Origin: Lachnospiraceae bacterium
Lineage (GTDB): Bacteria > Bacillota > Clostridia > Lachnospirales > Lachnospiraceae
Assembly (NCBI GenBank): GCA_003520205.1
Contig: DOVG01000082.1
Coordinates: forward strand, 1-13,872
DNA length: 13,872 nucleotides
Direction: 5' to 3'
The stretch's first letter is position 1. Each line of letters starts with the position of its first letter. Shown in pieces: positions 1 to 6,498 of the stretch. A program made the position numbers and the translations under genes. Under the pieces are notes generated by a model. It had not been told where the DNA came from. It was given only the letters and a program-made list of their open reading frames with translations, and ran no database searches.

Positions 1-565
1 CTTTGCTGATATCCAGACAGTTATGCGTGATAAGGGTATTGCTCATATCGGTATCGGTTATGGAAGTGGAGATAATAAGGCTGTTGATGCTATCAAGTCT
101 GCTATGGAGTCACCGCTGCTTGAAACAACAGTAGATGGAGCTACAGACATTATCGTTAACTTCTCAGGAAATGTTGGTATCGTTGAAGCATACGATGCAA
201 TTACATACCTTTCAGAAGTTGCTGGAGAGGAAGCAAATATTATCTTCGGTACTGTTGATAATGATGTAGCAGGAGAGGATGTAAGCATAACAATTATTGC
301 TACAGGTCTTGAAGATTCAGACAAAGGTGGTTCAGTTGTAACACCTGTTGTTAAGAAGACAGCACCTACACCTCCTACATTTGGCGAGACATTAAAGAGC
401 CCTACAATTGGAAGTGGTAAGAAGGCAACTGCAGTACCTCTTAATCTTGGGACTGCAAAAGTGAGTGAATCAGTTGAGGAAGCTGTTCCAGCTGAAGATA
501 CTTTCGACGTAAAGCCTTCATCTAATCAAAATATCAAGATTCCTGATTTCCTTAAGAGAGGATAG
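1..565 (+). CDS. ftsZ: Cell division protein FtsZ, C-terminal part (5' end outside window)
   Basis: FtsZ is the tubulin-like GTPase that forms the cytokinetic ring. The reading frame is open from base 2 and begins FADIQTVMRDKG, which is the end of the T7 synergy loop (family pattern NxDFADxxTxM); base 1 would be the last base of the catalytic-loop Asp codon. The rest of the polymerisation domain follows (GIGYGSGDNKAVDAIKSAM, then FSGNVGIVEAYDAI and IIFGTVDNDVAGEDVSITII). Next comes a Pro/Thr/Val-rich disordered linker of about 70 residues, and last the conserved C-terminal peptide IPDFLKRG, which in this family binds FtsA/SepF-type membrane anchors. 187 residues are visible; the missing part is the N-terminal GTP-binding half. 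The ATG at 23 lies inside the domain and is not the start. The gene is followed by a terminator, so it ends its transcription unit. Confidence 0.96.
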   Translation, partial: FADIQTVMRDKGIAHIGIGYGSGDNKAVDAIKSAMESPLLETTVDGATDIIVNFSGNVGIVEAYDAITYLSEVAGEEANIIFGTVDNDVAGEDVSITIIATGLEDSDKGGSVVTPVVKKTAPTPPTFGETLKSPTIGSGKKATAVPLNLGTAKVSESVEEAVPAEDTFDVKPSSNQNIKIPDFLKRG

Positions 566-579
566 AAATAAAGTATGTG

Positions 580-621
580 AAGCCGGCGGCTGATATGCCA
601 GCCGGCTTTTTCTTGTTTTTT
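580..621 (+). terminator. Rho-independent terminator of ftsZ
   Basis: An 8-bp GC-rich stem (AAGCCGGC at 580-587 with GCCGGCTT at 601-608) is extended inward by GGC/GCC across a six-base loop, with one bulged A at 600. A T-rich run follows (606-621, broken by single C and G bases). It starts 15 bp after the ftsZ stop codon. Confidence 0.9.
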
Positions 622-640
622 GATAAATGTATGTTATACT
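613..640 (+). promoter_or_regulatory. Predicted extended -10 promoter for the glycosyltransferase gene
   Basis: The -10 element is TATACT at 635-640 with a TG dinucleotide one base upstream (TGTTATACT at 632-640), the extended -10 form. A weak -35, TTGTTT at 613-618, lies 16 bp upstream and overlaps the T-tract of the ftsZ terminator. The predicted transcript would start near 647, giving a leader of about 47 nt. It follows a terminator, so a new start here makes sense. Confidence 0.6.
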
Positions 641-693
641 ATTTGAGTGCGTTAGAAGTATGGGTAAAATAAGTTAAAAGGGATGAAATATGT

Positions 694-1458
694 ATGCTTC
701 ATCATAGTAATATACTTGTTAGTGTTATTATACCTAGCTATAACAGTGAAAACTATATAAAAAGAGCGGTTTCTTCAGTGCTTGGCCAGACATATGATAA
801 TCTTGAAATTATAGTTATTCGTAATGGAGGCAGACCTCTTCCATATCTTGGCAATAGTCCCAAAATCAGAATAATTGATCTGGATGAAAATCAGGGTGTT
901 TCAAGTGCCAGGAATAGAGGCATTCAGGAAGCAAGAGGTGAATATATAGCCTTACTTGATGCAGATGACTACTGGGATAAGGAAAAACTGGAGCTTCAGA
1001 TGCAGGTTATCCGGAAGTATACCAGAGCTGATATGGCACCGGGTATATGCTTTACCGGAAGGAGACTGTATTACGAAACAGATGGTCATATAAAAAAGGG
1101 AAAATATGTGAGATGTGAAAAAACCGTTACATACCATGACCTTTTAAAAACTAATCAGATAAATTGCTCATCGGTAGTTATAAGAAAAGATCTTGCTCTT
1201 AAACACCCTTTTCCTGATGGAGAAAAAATGCATGAGGATTATGCGGTATGGCTGGAAATACTTCGGGAAGGTGAGTATGCCTTGGGTATAAACAGACCGC
1301 TTCTTTTCTACAGAGTTTCGCCGGGAAGTAAATCGGGTAACAAGTTCAGATCTGCTGTTATGACTTATAATGTTTATAGATATGTAGGTCTAAGCGTGAT
1401 AGAAAGTCTTATACATATGATGACCTATACATTTTACGGAGTAAAAAAGTACATATAG
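694..1458 (+). CDS. Family 2 glycosyltransferase (GT-A fold)
   Basis: Likely transfers a sugar from a nucleotide-sugar donor to a cell-surface polysaccharide or lipid; the substrate cannot be told from sequence. The N-terminus VSVIIPSYNSENYIKRAVSS is the classic GT2 opening. NQGVSSARNRG (residues 66-76) and the metal/nucleotide-binding motif LLDADD (87-92) follow, and HED at 180-182 supplies the likely catalytic-base Asp/Glu. 254 residues, about the usual size of a single GT2 domain; no convincing membrane helix. Oddity: the strand-2 motif that normally reads DDGSxD is IRNGGRP here (residues 42-48), so the usual uracil-contacting Asp is absent. The start at 694 is set by AAAAGGGA at 676-683; the ATG at 690 runs into a stop after five codons. 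The next gene begins 15 bp after its stop, so the two are probably co-transcribed. Confidence 0.88.
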   Translation: MLHHSNILVSVIIPSYNSENYIKRAVSSVLGQTYDNLEIIVIRNGGRPLPYLGNSPKIRIIDLDENQGVSSARNRGIQEARGEYIALLDADDYWDKEKLELQMQVIRKYTRADMAPGICFTGRRLYYETDGHIKKGKYVRCEKTVTYHDLLKTNQINCSSVVIRKDLALKHPFPDGEKMHEDYAVWLEILREGEYALGINRPLLFYRVSPGSKSGNKFRSAVMTYNVYRYVGLSVIESLIHMMTYTFYGVKKYI

Positions 1459-1473
1459 ATTTAGGAGAATAAA

Positions 1474-2274
1474 ATGAATCAAAAGGGAAGAGCTGAGCTT
1501 CTTCTGGAGGGGCTGAAAACAAGAGTTCAGGATGCTCCTTCGGCTGCATTTAATTCAGAAAAGGCTGTTTTAGACAGACAGGAACTTCTCAAGTTAATAG
1601 ATAATATAGAAGAAGTAGTTACAAATGAACTAAATACCTATCGGGAAACAAATGACAAGAAGGCTCGTATTATCGAGGAAGCTAAGTCAGAAGCTGAGGA
1701 GATTCTTTACAGGGCTGAGAAGACTGCCAGTAGAATCAGAGTGACAAAAAGAAGAAATGATGAACCGCCATCGTTCAGGGCGTCTGAACTGTCACAGGAA
1801 GAGAAACAGACTCTTCGTACAGCTTCAGATATATATGCAGCTTCACTTATATATACAGATGAAATGCTGACAGAGGTTGACCATCTTGTTATGGATTCTT
1901 ACGAGAAGATAGAGCAGGAGTACTCACGTATGAGGAGCACTCTCAGAAAGAAGATAGAAGATATTTCTGAGAATAAGGCTGAACTTATGAGTAACTTAAA
2001 TGGGCTTAAGTCAAATGACAGATATGCTCAGATACTTGAATTAAGTGACCTTTTGTCTATGGAGCTTTACAGAGAAAGAGAAAAGGCTAAGGCTCATGAG
2101 AAAGAGGAAAAGGCTCAGATGCGACTTGAACTTGAAGAAGAGGATGGCATGCCTAAAAAGAGCGTCAGTCGTCCATCTATAAGTCCTGATAGAACTGCAA
2201 AAAAACTTGAAAATGAGAAGAATAACGGACTTGATATAAAGGTGATGGACAGATCTGACGAAGTTATTAGGTAA
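1474..2274 (+). CDS. Coiled-coil protein of unknown function (V-ATPase subunit H-like by name only)
   Basis: No enzyme motif is visible. The 266 residues are charged and strongly helical. There are two likely coiled-coil stretches, about residues 35-80 (Glu/Lys/Ala-rich, NDKKARIIEEAKSEAEEIL) and about 120-220. A short break around 85-105 contains PPSFRASELSQEE, and the tail is basic, Ser/Pro-rich and probably disordered. The region near 115-135 (ASDIYAASLIYTDEMLTEVD) matches a family I recall from Lachnospiraceae genomes, usually labelled ATPase or vacuolar H+-ATPase subunit H. That name probably reflects helix composition and is not evidence of ATPase function. It lacks the N-terminal DivIVA signature and any signal peptide or membrane helix, so it is probably cytoplasmic. 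Start supported by TAGGAG at 1462-1467. It ends 15 bp from the convergent cyclase gene, with no hairpin between them. Confidence 0.8.
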   Translation: MNQKGRAELLLEGLKTRVQDAPSAAFNSEKAVLDRQELLKLIDNIEEVVTNELNTYRETNDKKARIIEEAKSEAEEILYRAEKTASRIRVTKRRNDEPPSFRASELSQEEKQTLRTASDIYAASLIYTDEMLTEVDHLVMDSYEKIEQEYSRMRSTLRKKIEDISENKAELMSNLNGLKSNDRYAQILELSDLLSMELYREREKAKAHEKEEKAQMRLELEEEDGMPKKSVSRPSISPDRTAKKLENEKNNGLDIKVMDRSDEVIR

Positions 2275-2289
2275 GTTATTTTTGTTGTG

Positions 2290-4608
2290 TTACAGTGTTT
2301 TAGTTACGTCTTTACGTTTATTCTTTTTGTCTTCATATAGCATAGAATCAGCTTTTGTTAATTCTGCTTCAACATTTAAATGATCGCTGAGCACAAGCTC
2401 CTGAATACCAATACTGAAATCTATGTAGTATGGTTTATTATTTGTTTCATTTAGTCTATCCTGATAGTAGGACATACTTTCGATTATATTCTTCATTTTT
2501 ACATCTTTCATATCAGGTGTAAAAATAGCGTACTCGTCACCACCGATACGGGCAATAACAGTTCCTTTTGGAAAGCTCTTTCTAAGAGTATTAGCTATAC
2601 TGACAAGTGAGTAATCACCTTCCTTATGTCCAAAACGGTCATTGACCTGTTTCAGATTGTCCATATCGATATAACCTATAAGACCTTTTTTGCCAGAATA
2701 ACTTTTGTTATTAATGAGCTGTTTTACGGCTTCAAAGAATCCACGTCTGTTATAAAGTCCGGTCAGTTCATCTGTTACAGAAATAGCATTTAACTGGTCG
2801 TTCTTTTCACGAATCTCACTCATGGTTTGTTCGAGTCTGTTTTGAATTGCCATTTCCTGTTTCATCAGACTTAGGAACTTTAATGAGGTACTTAACTGAA
2901 GTGATGAAGAGTATACCTTGTTAAATTTTGATATATCAGTTTCACATAAGAACAGTCCGTGCTGTGTCTCGTTAGTGAAGAGAGGAGTAAGCACCATGGT
3001 GTGCCTTCTTTCATTTGGAGTGTTCCTGTTATTGAATATCATATGTGATGGAAGAATACGTTTGGAGGCATCAAGTACTCTTGCCTTTCCGTCCTTACAG
3101 TAGGTCTGCAGAAGAATATACTTTGGAATATGCCACATACCGTCATCCATAACTGTTGGAATCTCATCATACAGATAAACATACACACTCTTAAAACCGC
3201 TATATGTACATAGATTTTCAGCTATCAGCTTGTAGCATTTTTCATCATCATATGCAGTAAGAAGAGTATCTCTTGTAAGTCTCATGGACTGCCATACATT
3301 TTCCTTGTTCAGCTTAACTTCTGATATATATTCATTAGATATGTAAAATGACAGATATGCAAGGATAGTATTAAATACAGATTCCAGCTTATGATGCTTA
3401 TCATCAGGAATTTTAAGATTCAACATAAAGTTGGAAAAAATATTCATGAGATAAATCATTTTGTTATGTGAGAAATAGTATATAATGATATCGCTGTTAA
3501 GAACCTGTTCAGTTTTGTAAATCAGTTCATCATTTGTATAATTATGATCAGTATACAGAATATCCATAAATATACTGAAGTATTTATCCAATACATCAAA
3601 TAGCTGATTAGAATAAAATGTATTGTAATAGTGATTCATAAAAATGTCTTTAAATTTTTTGCTAAGTGAGTTCGCATCATAAGAGTCTATGTTGCTGTTT
3701 ATGTCATCAAGCATATGCTTATCTGTGGCAGGGTTACAACCACAGGACAGCCTTTTTATCAGGCTTGAATGCAGGATTGACATAGAAGTCTTTCCTGAGT
3801 TGATAAGTTCTATAGCCTGGTATACGGCATTATATCCGAGGTCCATTATTCGGTTATCTACTGTAGTCAGCTGAGGTGTAAGAGATAAAGAAGTAATAGT
3901 ATTATCATAGCCTGTAACAAGGATGTCTTTACCGATTACAAGACCTCTTTTTTTGATGGCATTATAGCCTCCGATGGCCATGGTATCATTAGCAAAAACT
4001 ATCGCCTGCATTTCTGGATTATTATCCAGCATCTTATCTACAAGCTCCTCTGTAAATTCAGAGAAATTACCATAGGCAACTTTCTTCTCGTTATATTCGA
4101 TTCCGTTTTCGGCAAGTACCTCTTTATATATATTGAATCTTTCGAGAGCATCTGCATTTTCAAGACGTCCACTTACGAAACCTACATCTGTGCAGCCGTG
4201 ATCCTTGATGAGATGCTCTATAGCTGCTCTCATTCCTGAAGAACCCTCGGTATAGAGAAATGGATAGCCCGGAATCTCTGCCTCGACGGTTATAACAGGT
4301 ATATCAAAAGAATCCAGAAATGCTTTCTTGTCTTCTGCTGACAGAAAACTGCCGATAGATCCTATGGATATTATCAGAGCATCAAGAGATTTCTTATTTG
4401 CATAATAAAAAATGGAATTATATTGATAGTCGTATTTGGCATTGACCGGATCATTGTAAAATGCATTTAGAAACATGCCGGGGAATATGGTGAGATTAAC
4501 ATCAGCCTCCTCGGCAGCATATTCAACACCTTTACAGATTTCAAAGGCATAATCATTGTCAAGATGACAAGTAAAAAAACCTATATTAGGTCTATTTCTA
4601 TCGTTCAT
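2290..4608 (-). CDS. Diguanylate cyclase with LacI-type ligand-binding sensor domain (GGDEF protein)
   Basis: Predicted to make cyclic di-GMP from two GTP in response to a small ligand, perhaps a sugar. 772 residues, no signal peptide or membrane helix, so cytoplasmic. Residues about 6-290 are a periplasmic-binding-protein fold as in LacI/GalR effector domains (RPNIGFFTCHLDNDYAFEI, VIFANDTMAIGGYNAIKKRG, VTGYDNTITSLSLTPQLTTV), ending in the LSCGC stretch often seen after such domains. The LacI helix-turn-helix is absent. Residues about 300-450 are helical; about 455-575 look GAF-like; a coiled coil then leads into the GGDEF domain (about 610-768), which starts TDELTGLYNRRGF. The active-site loop is GGDEY (689-693), a conservative variant of GGDEF. 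The position of the RxxD inhibitory site reads PKGT, so product inhibition at the I-site is probably lost. No EAL or HD-GYP domain. Start set by AAAGGGG just upstream of the ATG. Confidence 0.92.
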   Translation of the reverse strand: MNDRNRPNIGFFTCHLDNDYAFEICKGVEYAAEEADVNLTIFPGMFLNAFYNDPVNAKYDYQYNSIFYYANKKSLDALIISIGSIGSFLSAEDKKAFLDSFDIPVITVEAEIPGYPFLYTEGSSGMRAAIEHLIKDHGCTDVGFVSGRLENADALERFNIYKEVLAENGIEYNEKKVAYGNFSEFTEELVDKMLDNNPEMQAIVFANDTMAIGGYNAIKKRGLVIGKDILVTGYDNTITSLSLTPQLTTVDNRIMDLGYNAVYQAIELINSGKTSMSILHSSLIKRLSCGCNPATDKHMLDDINSNIDSYDANSLSKKFKDIFMNHYYNTFYSNQLFDVLDKYFSIFMDILYTDHNYTNDELIYKTEQVLNSDIIIYYFSHNKMIYLMNIFSNFMLNLKIPDDKHHKLESVFNTILAYLSFYISNEYISEVKLNKENVWQSMRLTRDTLLTAYDDEKCYKLIAENLCTYSGFKSVYVYLYDEIPTVMDDGMWHIPKYILLQTYCKDGKARVLDASKRILPSHMIFNNRNTPNERRHTMVLTPLFTNETQHGLFLCETDISKFNKVYSSSLQLSTSLKFLSLMKQEMAIQNRLEQTMSEIREKNDQLNAISVTDELTGLYNRRGFFEAVKQLINNKSYSGKKGLIGYIDMDNLKQVNDRFGHKEGDYSLVSIANTLRKSFPKGTVIARIGGDEYAIFTPDMKDVKMKNIIESMSYYQDRLNETNNKPYYIDFSIGIQELVLSDHLNVEAELTKADSMLYEDKKNKRKDVTKTL

Positions 4609-4622
4609 GCTTTACCCCTTTC

Positions 4623-4636
4623 GCGTAAACGTTTTT
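4623..4636 (-). promoter_or_regulatory. Candidate LacI-family operator in the leader of the diguanylate cyclase gene
   Basis: The core AAACGTTT (4627-4634) is a perfect 8-bp palindrome with a central CG, the hallmark of LacI/GalR-family operators, flanked by imperfect arms. It lies between the predicted transcription start (about 4654, - strand) and the ribosome binding site, so a bound repressor would act as a roadblock. An 8-bp palindrome can occur by chance, and no repressor gene is present in the window. Confidence 0.3.
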
Positions 4637-4660
4637 ATTGTGTAACCCACTTTCTAGTGT

Positions 4661-4689
4661 ACCATATTATGTTCATTTTTTAAAGTCAA
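4661..4689 (-). promoter_or_regulatory. Predicted promoter of the diguanylate cyclase gene
   Basis: Read on the - strand: TTGACT (4689-4684), a 17-bp spacer, then TATGGT (4666-4661). The predicted start near 4654 gives a leader of about 45 nt before the ATG. It lies back to back with the purM promoter; the two -35 boxes are 28 bp apart. Confidence 0.65.
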
Positions 4690-4717
4690 AGCATGTCCGT
4701 TTCAGTAGTTTTGTTAG

Positions 4718-4746
4718 TTTACAAAGAGTGATAAATACTTTATAAT
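4718..4746 (+). promoter_or_regulatory. Predicted strong promoter of the purM-purN-purD-clpC run
   Basis: TTTACA (4718-4723), a 17-bp spacer, and a perfect TATAAT (4741-4746). The predicted start near 4753 leaves a leader of about 38 nt, too short for a purine riboswitch. I do not see the conserved aptamer elements or a clear PurR box in the 182-bp intergenic region. Confidence 0.8.
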
Positions 4747-4790
4747 GACGTAGTCAAAGAAAGTATATTCATTGTTAATAGGAGGAAAAA

Positions 4791-5816
4791 ATGGATTACA
4801 AAAAATCAGGAGTTGATATCGAAGCCGGTTACAAATCAGTTGAACTGATGAAGGAGCACGTAAAGAAAACTATGAGACCTGAAGTTCTTGGAGGACTCGG
4901 TGGATTTGCGGGCGCATTTGATCTTAAGAAAATTAAGGAAATGGAAGAGCCTGTGCTTCTTTCCGGAACTGATGGATGTGGAACCAAGGTTAAGCTTGCT
5001 TTTGTTCTGGATAAGCATGACACCATCGGAATAGATGCAGTGGCAATGTGTGTGAATGATATAGCATGTGCTGGCGGTGAACCATTATTTTTCCTTGATT
5101 ATATAGCGTGCGGCAAGAACTATCCGGAGAAAATAGCAACTATCGTATCAGGTGTAGCTGAGGGCTGCAGACAGTCAGAAGCTGCATTAGTAGGCGGAGA
5201 AACAGCAGAACATCCGGGACTTATGCCGGAAGATGAATATGATCTTGCAGGCTTCGCTGTTGGCGTAGTTGATAAGAAAGATCTTATAACCGGAGAAAAT
5301 ATTAAGGCTGGAGACAAGCTGGTTGGTATAGCGTCTTCAGGTGTACACAGCAATGGATTTTCTCTTGTAAGACAGATATTTGATATGTCCAGAGAGTCAT
5401 TGGATACATATTATGAAGAGCTTGGTAAAACGCTTGGTGAAGCTCTTATAGAGCCTACAAGAATATATGTAAAAGGATTAAAGGCTGTTAAGCAGGCAGG
5501 TGTTACTATAAAGGGCTGCAGTCATATTACAGGAGGAGGATTCTATGAGAATATTCCTCGTATGCTTCCGGAGGGGACAGGAGTTAAGATAGACAAGAAT
5601 TCTTATGAGGTTCCTGCTATATTTAAACTCATGGCAGAAAAAGGAAATGTTGAAGAACATATGATGTATAACACATATAACATGGGAATCGGAATGGTGC
5701 TTGCAGTTGATGCTTCAGATACAGATAAAGTAATCGAGGCACTAAAGACAACAGGCGATAAGGCTTATGTAATAGGTGAAGTAATATCTGGAAATGGAAA
5801 TGTAGAACTTGTCTAA
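4791..5816 (+). CDS. purM: Phosphoribosylformylglycinamidine cyclo-ligase (AIR synthetase)
   Basis: Catalyses the ATP-dependent ring closure of FGAM to aminoimidazole ribonucleotide, step five of de novo purine synthesis in the cytoplasm. 341 residues, the usual PurM length. Family landmarks in order: the N-terminal YKKSGVDIEAG, the glycine-rich GGLGGFAGAFDL (residues 34-45), LLSGTDGCGTKVKLAF (56-71, family GTDGVGTK), DTIGIDAVAMCVNDI (77-91), GGEPLFFLDYIACGK (95-109), LVGGETAEHPGLMP (133-146), and SSGVHSNGFSLVR and GGGFYENIPRMLP further on. Start fixed by AGGAGG at 4780-4785. First gene of the run, with a consensus promoter directly upstream; purN starts 20 bp after its stop. Confidence 0.97.
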   Translation: MDYKKSGVDIEAGYKSVELMKEHVKKTMRPEVLGGLGGFAGAFDLKKIKEMEEPVLLSGTDGCGTKVKLAFVLDKHDTIGIDAVAMCVNDIACAGGEPLFFLDYIACGKNYPEKIATIVSGVAEGCRQSEAALVGGETAEHPGLMPEDEYDLAGFAVGVVDKKDLITGENIKAGDKLVGIASSGVHSNGFSLVRQIFDMSRESLDTYYEELGKTLGEALIEPTRIYVKGLKAVKQAGVTIKGCSHITGGGFYENIPRMLPEGTGVKIDKNSYEVPAIFKLMAEKGNVEEHMMYNTYNMGIGMVLAVDASDTDKVIEALKTTGDKAYVIGEVISGNGNVELV

Positions 5817-5836
5817 TATCCAAGGAGGACTGATAT

Positions 5837-6460
5837 ATGTTGAGAGTTCTTGTTCTTGTGTCTGGCGGAGGTACAAATCTGCAGGCTATAATCGACAGAG
5901 TTAATGATGGAACAATAAAAAACACTGAGATAGTTGGTGTTATAAGTAATAACTATGGAGTTTATTCTCTGGAGAGAGCTGCTAACGCCGGAATAAAGTC
6001 AGAGGTTGTAGCTCCAAAGGATTATCCTGACAGGTCTTCATTTAACAAAGCTTTGCTTGCCAAGCTGGATGAGTACAGACCTGACCTTATAGTGCTGGCA
6101 GGATTTCTTGTTGTTATTCCTGGTATAGTTATTCAGAAGTATGAGGGAAAGATAATCAATATTCATCCATCACTTATACCTTCCTTCTGTGGTACAGGTT
6201 ATTATGGACTGCGCGTTCATAAGGCAGCGCTTGAGAGGGGAGTAAAGATATCAGGTGCAACAGTACATTTTGTTGATGCCGGTACAGACACAGGTCCTAT
6301 TATTCTTCAGAAGGCCGTTGAAGTTCTGGACGGAGATACACCGGAGATACTTCAGAAGAGGATAATGGAAGAAGCGGAATGGAAGATTCTTCCTGAAGCT
6401 ATAGGGCTTATAGCTGAAGGAAAGGTAAAGTATGAAAGAAAGCCGGATATGGCAAACTAA
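5837..6460 (+). CDS. purN: Phosphoribosylglycinamide formyltransferase (GAR transformylase)
   Basis: Transfers a formyl group from 10-formyl-tetrahydrofolate to GAR, step three of purine synthesis. 207 residues, typical for PurN. SGGGTNLQAIID (residues 9-20) is the GAR phosphate-binding segment. IINIHPSLIP holds the catalytic Asn108 and His110, and HFVDAGTDTGPII (144-156) supplies the catalytic Asp at 151; all three residues equivalent to N106/H108/D144 of E. coli are kept. The segment after the catalytic His reads SFCGTGYYG, unlike the E. coli loop but, as I recall, common in clostridial PurN. Start set by AAGGAGG at 5822-5828. It sits 20 bp after purM and 38 bp before purD on the same strand, consistent with one operon. 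Confidence 0.97.
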   Translation: MLRVLVLVSGGGTNLQAIIDRVNDGTIKNTEIVGVISNNYGVYSLERAANAGIKSEVVAPKDYPDRSSFNKALLAKLDEYRPDLIVLAGFLVVIPGIVIQKYEGKIINIHPSLIPSFCGTGYYGLRVHKAALERGVKISGATVHFVDAGTDTGPIILQKAVEVLDGDTPEILQKRIMEEAEWKILPEAIGLIAEGKVKYERKPDMAN

Positions 6461-6498
6461 GATAAATAATCAGGCAGACGAATAGAAGGAGAAATATT

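Noticed and set aside
2275..2289. Terminator between the coiled-coil gene and the cyclase gene
   Set aside because: The 15-bp gap and flanking bases hold no inverted repeat; the T-rich stretch alone is not enough.
4684..4759. Direct repeat AGTCAAAG at 4684-4691 and 4752-4759
   Set aside because: Only 8 bp, and one copy is the -35 box of the cyclase promoter; most likely chance.
4609..4790. Purine riboswitch or PurR box between the cyclase and purM
   Set aside because: The predicted leaders are only about 45 and 38 nt, and I see no aptamer core or clear PurR box; the region is explained by two back-to-back promoters.
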